This document shows positions 59,942-64,000 of a DNA stretch of 64,000 bases, piece after piece (the stretch's first letter is position 1; each line of letters opens with the position of its first letter). Source of the stretch: Oscillospiraceae bacterium (lineage in GTDB: Bacteria > Bacillota > Clostridia > Oscillospirales > Ruminococcaceae); assembly GCA_017472735.1 (NCBI GenBank), contig JAFUOD010000007.1, forward strand, positions 1-64,000, given 5' to 3'. Under the pieces are notes generated by a model that worked only from the letters and a program-made list of their open reading frames with translations, did not search any database and was not told the DNA's origin. A program made the translations under genes and the position numbers.

Positions 59942-62900
59942 ATGAAGATTAAGCGTTTACTTTCGTATGTATTGTCTGTTGTCATGCTTGCAACTGCTTT
60001 GGCAGGAGGGTTAACAACAAATGTATTTGCGACTGCCTCGGACACTGCTGAAACAGAAAATACGATAACTGTTGATTATCAGAATATGCTGCCTGTATAT
60101 TCGGGCGCGCTTGCTGATAACGAAATCAGTGTTACGGTTACTTATTCGCCGGCTACTCTTTACACATCAACATCCTCCTATGTTTCAGAGGATGATGCAG
60201 CGGCCGCTATACGTGAATACATGAAAAGACGTGTCAGCAAATTTACAATTTACGTAAAGACGCTTTCTAATCCCACAACTACTAATATTTTTTCAAACTT
60301 AATCGATAGCGCAATGAATCATACCGGAGATCCTACCGAGGGTGACTATCTGCGTTGGCAGTTTGGAGGATTCAGTTCAAATATTTCATATTTCACAAAT
60401 GGTGACGGTTATTATTACTGTACCATACCCTTTGATATCCCTTATTACACCACAGCACAGCAAGAAGCACAGCTCGATGTTGAAATCGCAAATCTGTTAA
60501 ATTCACTTAACCTTTACAATGCTTCTGATTTTGACAAAGTTAAAGGTATTTATGATTATATATGCAGTAACGTAACTTACGATCATAGCAATGTCAACGA
60601 CGAGTCCAACACGCTTAAGCACACAGCTTATGCGGCACTTATCAACAAAACCGCTGTATGTCAGGGCTATGCTTTGCTGTTTTACCGCCTTGCGTTAGAG
60701 CTTGGAGTCGATTGCAGACTCATTTCAGGTGACAGTCATAATGAACGTCATGGCTGGAATATCGTCAGAATCGATGGCGTTTATTACAATCTCGATACCA
60801 CATGGGATGCAGGCCGAGGACCTTACGGTTACGATTATTTCTTAAAATGTGAGGCTAACTTTGGTGATCACAAAAGAGACCCGCAATATGACAACGCAAG
60901 CTTCCACCAGCGCTACCCAATGTCTGCCAAGGACCATGTCAATGGCGTGTTTATTGTCGAGAACGGCGTACTTGTTGCATATAACGGATATGATTCTTAT
61001 ATAGTAATACCTGACGGTATAGTTGGAATTGCTGATGGCGTTTTTAGCTTAAATAGATTAATTGTAAGCGTTGTTATTCCCAACAGCGTTACATTCATTG
61101 GGAAAGGCGCTTTCTCATCTTGCTCAAGATTAACATCAATAAACATTCCTGAAAGCGTTACAAGCATTGGAGATGAAGCTTTTGCTTACTGTGAAAGCCT
61201 GCAGGAGATCACCATACCCCAAGGTATAACTTCGTTAAGCAAAGGCATATTCGACTGTTGTACTTCTCTTAACAAGGTAAATCTTCCTTCAAATTTAACC
61301 ACCATTGGAGAAGGCGCATTCAGATTTTGCAAAGCTTTAACAAGCATTGATATTCCTGCAGGTGTAACAACAATCGGTAAATCTGCTTTTGAATATTGCA
61401 CCTCTCTTATAAGCATCACTGTTCCCGAAGGCGTAACGTCTATCAGCGACTGGGTATTTTACTCTTGCAAAAGTTTGTCGAACATAAATCTTCCTTCAAC
61501 ATTAACTGCCGTTGGAAATTGTGCATTTGATAGCTGTCTCGCCTTAGAAACTATTGAAATCCCCGATAGCGTTTTAACTTTGGGTAATTCTGCATTCCGT
61601 AGCTGTACCAATTTAAAAACCGTCAAGTTACCTAAAGAATTAACTGTTATTAACGAATTCACTTTTGACAGTTGCGAAAGCTTGTCAAGCATCGAGATAC
61701 CCGACGGTGTTACTGAAATCTGTAAAAATGCATTTAGCGGTGCCGATTCTTTAGAGAATATAGTTATTCCGGCTAGCGTCGAGAGCGTTGGACAGTATTC
61801 GTTTAACTGCTCATTAAAATCAATAACCTTCCTGTCTCCCGATACCGTAATATTCAGTTATAACGATACAATTAATGCCGATGCCGTTATTTATGGCTAC
61901 ACATCGTCTACTGCCAGAAAATACGCAAAAGCATATTCAAGACAGTTTGTAGCATTAGACCCGAACGCTGAAATACCCCTTATTGATTCGGGAACATGCG
62001 GAGATAACCTTATGTGGGAGCTAAACGAAGACGGAGTTTTAACAATCAGCGGAACCGGCGAGATGACCTCCTGCCCGTGGATAGAAGAATACTCCGCTAC
62101 TATTAATAGTGTTGTTATCTGTGAGGGTGTAACAACAATCTGCGACAGAGCATTTGAACACTGTACTCAGTTGTCGAGTGTTACTTTTCCGTCAACATTA
62201 ACCGAAATCGGCGAAAGAGCGTTTTTCTATTGCAATAGATTGGCAAGTCCCGAATTTCCAACAGGCTTAACAAAAATTAATGATATGGCATTTTATGCTT
62301 GCTATGCATTTTCCGAGGTTATTTTGCCTGACAGTGTTACATATATTGGAAATTCAGCATTTTCTTCTTGCAAAGCGTTGGTTAGCGTTAAATTACCTGC
62401 TAATTTAACAACAATATCCGAAAGAATGTTTGACAACTGCACTAAACTTGTAAATATTAATATTCCCGACTCAGTAACCACTATAGAACAATATGCATTT
62501 TCGACTTGCAGTAGTTTAAAACAAATAACCATCCCCGAAAGCGTTACTAATATAGGAGTAAGCATATTTAGATATTGCAGCTGTCTGTCAAGTGTAGATC
62601 TGCCTAATAACTTAACCTCGATTCCCGGTAGAATGTTCGAATATTGCACCAGCCTTACACATATTGATATTCCCGAAAGCGTGACATCTATTGGTTATTC
62701 TGCTTTTTATGAATGCAGTAAGTTAAGCGAAATATCACTTCCCGAGAATTTGAATGAAATTCAAAGCTCTGCATTTGCTTATTGTTCTGCTCTGACAAGT
62801 GTAAATATTCCCGCAAGCGTTGAAATGATTGGCTATGGCGCATTTAGTGATTGCGAAAATTTGCAAAGCATATATTTATACAATCAGAATGTAGCAATTG

Positions 62901-63223
62901 ATGATAAATACCACTATGATTTTGTTCCGCAAACTACCGTCGTTTATGGATATAAAGATTCAACTGCACAAGCATATGCCTTAGAAAACGGCAGAGCTTT
63001 TTATATACTTCTGGAGGACGGAACCATATGCGGCGACCTGGATTCTAACCTTATTGTAGACAATATTGATGCTATTTATCTTCTTTATTCCACTATTTTC
63101 GGTGAACAAGATTACGCCCTTAACCAAGATTGTGACTTTGACAATAACGGTGTTATTGATAATAACGATGCAATTTATCTTTTGTATCACACAATCTTCG
63201 GCATGGAGTCATATCCCTTGTAA
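59942..63223 (+). CDS. Secreted transglutaminase-like / BspA LRR protein with C-terminal dockerin
   Basis: 1,093 residues from ATG at 59942 with GAAAGGAAGG upstream. Signal peptide; an N-terminal transglutaminase-like domain with the full triad: Cys in NKTAVCQGYALLFYR (about 239), His in NERHGWNIVRIDG (about 270) and Asp in YNLDTTWDAG (about 285). BspA LRR repeats then run to about 660 (for example SVTSIGDEAFAYCESL), a GTCGDNLMWEL module near 683 and more LRRs follow, and the chain ends in a two-repeat dockerin (about 1030-1093). It may process or crosslink protein or peptide targets on the surface; activity is inferred from the triad. Confidence 0.93.
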   Translation: MKIKRLLSYVLSVVMLATALAGGLTTNVFATASDTAETENTITVDYQNMLPVYSGALADNEISVTVTYSPATLYTSTSSYVSEDDAAAAIREYMKRRVSKFTIYVKTLSNPTTTNIFSNLIDSAMNHTGDPTEGDYLRWQFGGFSSNISYFTNGDGYYYCTIPFDIPYYTTAQQEAQLDVEIANLLNSLNLYNASDFDKVKGIYDYICSNVTYDHSNVNDESNTLKHTAYAALINKTAVCQGYALLFYRLALELGVDCRLISGDSHNERHGWNIVRIDGVYYNLDTTWDAGRGPYGYDYFLKCEANFGDHKRDPQYDNASFHQRYPMSAKDHVNGVFIVENGVLVAYNGYDSYIVIPDGIVGIADGVFSLNRLIVSVVIPNSVTFIGKGAFSSCSRLTSINIPESVTSIGDEAFAYCESLQEITIPQGITSLSKGIFDCCTSLNKVNLPSNLTTIGEGAFRFCKALTSIDIPAGVTTIGKSAFEYCTSLISITVPEGVTSISDWVFYSCKSLSNINLPSTLTAVGNCAFDSCLALETIEIPDSVLTLGNSAFRSCTNLKTVKLPKELTVINEFTFDSCESLSSIEIPDGVTEICKNAFSGADSLENIVIPASVESVGQYSFNCSLKSITFLSPDTVIFSYNDTINADAVIYGYTSSTARKYAKAYSRQFVALDPNAEIPLIDSGTCGDNLMWELNEDGVLTISGTGEMTSCPWIEEYSATINSVVICEGVTTICDRAFEHCTQLSSVTFPSTLTEIGERAFFYCNRLASPEFPTGLTKINDMAFYACYAFSEVILPDSVTYIGNSAFSSCKALVSVKLPANLTTISERMFDNCTKLVNINIPDSVTTIEQYAFSTCSSLKQITIPESVTNIGVSIFRYCSCLSSVDLPNNLTSIPGRMFEYCTSLTHIDIPESVTSIGYSAFYECSKLSEISLPENLNEIQSSAFAYCSALTSVNIPASVEMIGYGAFSDCENLQSIYLYNQNVAIDDKYHYDFVPQTTVVYGYKDSTAQAYALENGRAFYILLEDGTICGDLDSNLIVDNIDAIYLLYSTIFGEQDYALNQDCDFDNNGVIDNNDAIYLLYHTIFGMESYPL

Positions 63224-63230
63224 TACAAAA

Positions 63231-63264
63231 AATGTCCCCTCTGTCTTAAGGCAGAGGGGACATT
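63231..63264. terminator. Bidirectional terminator after the second LRR gene
   Basis: AATGTCCCCTCTG and CAGAGGGGACATT arms serve this gene and the converging phosphodiesterase gene. Confidence 0.9.
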
Positions 63265-63274
63265 TGGTATATAG

Positions 63275-64000
63275 TCACTTATTAGTTTTATATTCATCAT
63301 AAACCTCTTTAAGTCTATGAGGATAGTCGGTCATAATTCCGTCGGCTCCTATTTCAATAAGGTGCTTCATATCATCAATATCGTTTATTGTCCAATAATG
63401 TACTGCCAAGTTATGACGGTTTGCTGTTTTGACAAAATGCTTTGTAGCAAGGTCGAAGCCGTGCTTTTCCATCGGAATTTGAAATACGCACATTCCGTCA
63501 TCAAAGAAAACATCTAATCCCAAAAGCTGTAATACATAAAACTCTGTTGCCGCATCGTAAGAAGGGGAGTACATGAAGTCTTCAGGCACTTCGCCCGATT
63601 TCTGCAAGCGTGTAAACTCGTCATAAATCTCCTCGTGAAAGCTTGCAAGCACCACTCTGTCAAATGCGTCATGTTCATCTAAAAGCTTGATGACCTCGTT
63701 TAATGCTTTAATTCCCAAATCGCCCGATTGCTTAATTTCAACATTTACTCGGTTATCGGGAAAAGCGATAAGCAATTCTTCAAGCGTCGTTGCCAAGAAT
63801 ACAGTCTCGTCGCGCGGCGCAACACCCTCGGGATATGTAACATCTGTCGGGTATTTCTCGACACCGTTGTCGTCCTTAAAATGTACACGCTCGCCGTTAA
63901 GCTTGTCGTCATCATCTGTTGGGTTATTGTAGCCAAAGTCAACCTTTTGTTCAATCAGGTCAGAGTAATTCCAGTCGGCAATGTTGCCTGTCACATTTGT
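63275..64000 (-). CDS. Glycerophosphodiester phosphodiesterase (partial, N-terminus off the right edge)
   Basis: About 242 C-terminal residues are visible and the frame is open to the window edge. GDPD features: TLEELLIAFPDNRVNVEIKQ (metal/substrate strand), VVLASFHEEIYDEFTRLQKS, AVHYWTINDIDDMKHLIEIG and the closing GADGIMTDYPHRLKEV, in which the W-T-I-N and TDYP motifs are typical. The N-terminal HRG motif must lie outside. The enzyme splits glycerophosphodiesters to glycerol-3-phosphate. The inserted acidic segment (NNPTDDDDKLNGERVHFKDD) is usual in the family. Confidence 0.93.
   Translation of the reverse strand, partial: TNVTGNIADWNYSDLIEQKVDFGYNNPTDDDDKLNGERVHFKDDNGVEKYPTDVTYPEGVAPRDETVFLATTLEELLIAFPDNRVNVEIKQSGDLGIKALNEVIKLLDEHDAFDRVVLASFHEEIYDEFTRLQKSGEVPEDFMYSPSYDAATEFYVLQLLGLDVFFDDGMCVFQIPMEKHGFDLATKHFVKTANRHNLAVHYWTINDIDDMKHLIEIGADGIMTDYPHRLKEVYDEYKTNK

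Overview
The window looks like a chromosome segment from an anaerobic, low-to-moderate GC Firmicute of the class Clostridia, most like gut or rumen Oscillospiraceae/Ruminococcaceae. Signs are strong AGGAGG-type ribosome sites, a PyrR-regulated pyrimidine gene pair, an argCJBDF operon, SipW/TasA-type surface proteins, CUT1 and peptide ABC importers, dockerins and BspA-type leucine-rich repeat (LRR) proteins. This placement is inference from gene content.

Region 1 (1-5.1 kb) is the right part of an integrative element: an ImmR/ImmA-like repressor and protease pair, a divergent promoter region with five evenly spaced operators, a second ImmA-like protease, a sigma-like protein behind a long structured leader, an excisionase and a tyrosine integrase that ends next to tRNA-Ser(CGA). 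Its left end lies outside the window. Region 2 (5.4-11.5 kb) is one leftward operon: signal peptidase SipW, five TasA/CalY-like exported proteins and one large InlB-repeat adhesin. Region 3 (12-17.6 kb) is argC-argJ-argB-argD-argF behind a consensus promoter and an ARG box. Region 4 (17.7-22.7 kb) has two esterases with a DUF3237 protein, and a TldD/TldE protease pair.

Region 5 (22.7-31 kb) holds a complete peptide/nickel-type ABC importer (A-B-C-D-F order) and a sugar ABC importer without its ATPase. Region 6 (31.1-39.1 kb) has tRNA-Leu, pyrR plus a uracil permease (pyrR apparently starts at ATT), tRNA-Ala followed by tandem copies of its own 3' end, a GNAT enzyme, an anchored surface protein and an Fe-S scaffold-like/GGGtGRT gene pair. 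A decayed peptide deformylase remnant follows.

Region 7 (39.6-64 kb) is a secreted-protein island. A 2,628-residue BspA LRR protein carries an internal dockerin and a transglutaminase-like domain without its cysteine. A LytTR/GHKL two-component system is followed by three related binding-protein-like lipoproteins around a MutS-like ATPase and a small membrane protein. A GH30-like glycosidase with a dockerin and a 1,093-residue LRR protein with an intact transglutaminase-like triad and a dockerin complete the set. The three dockerins are very similar and all three genes end in the same terminator stem, so they may dock on one cohesin-bearing scaffold encoded elsewhere. A partial glycerophosphodiester phosphodiesterase closes the window.
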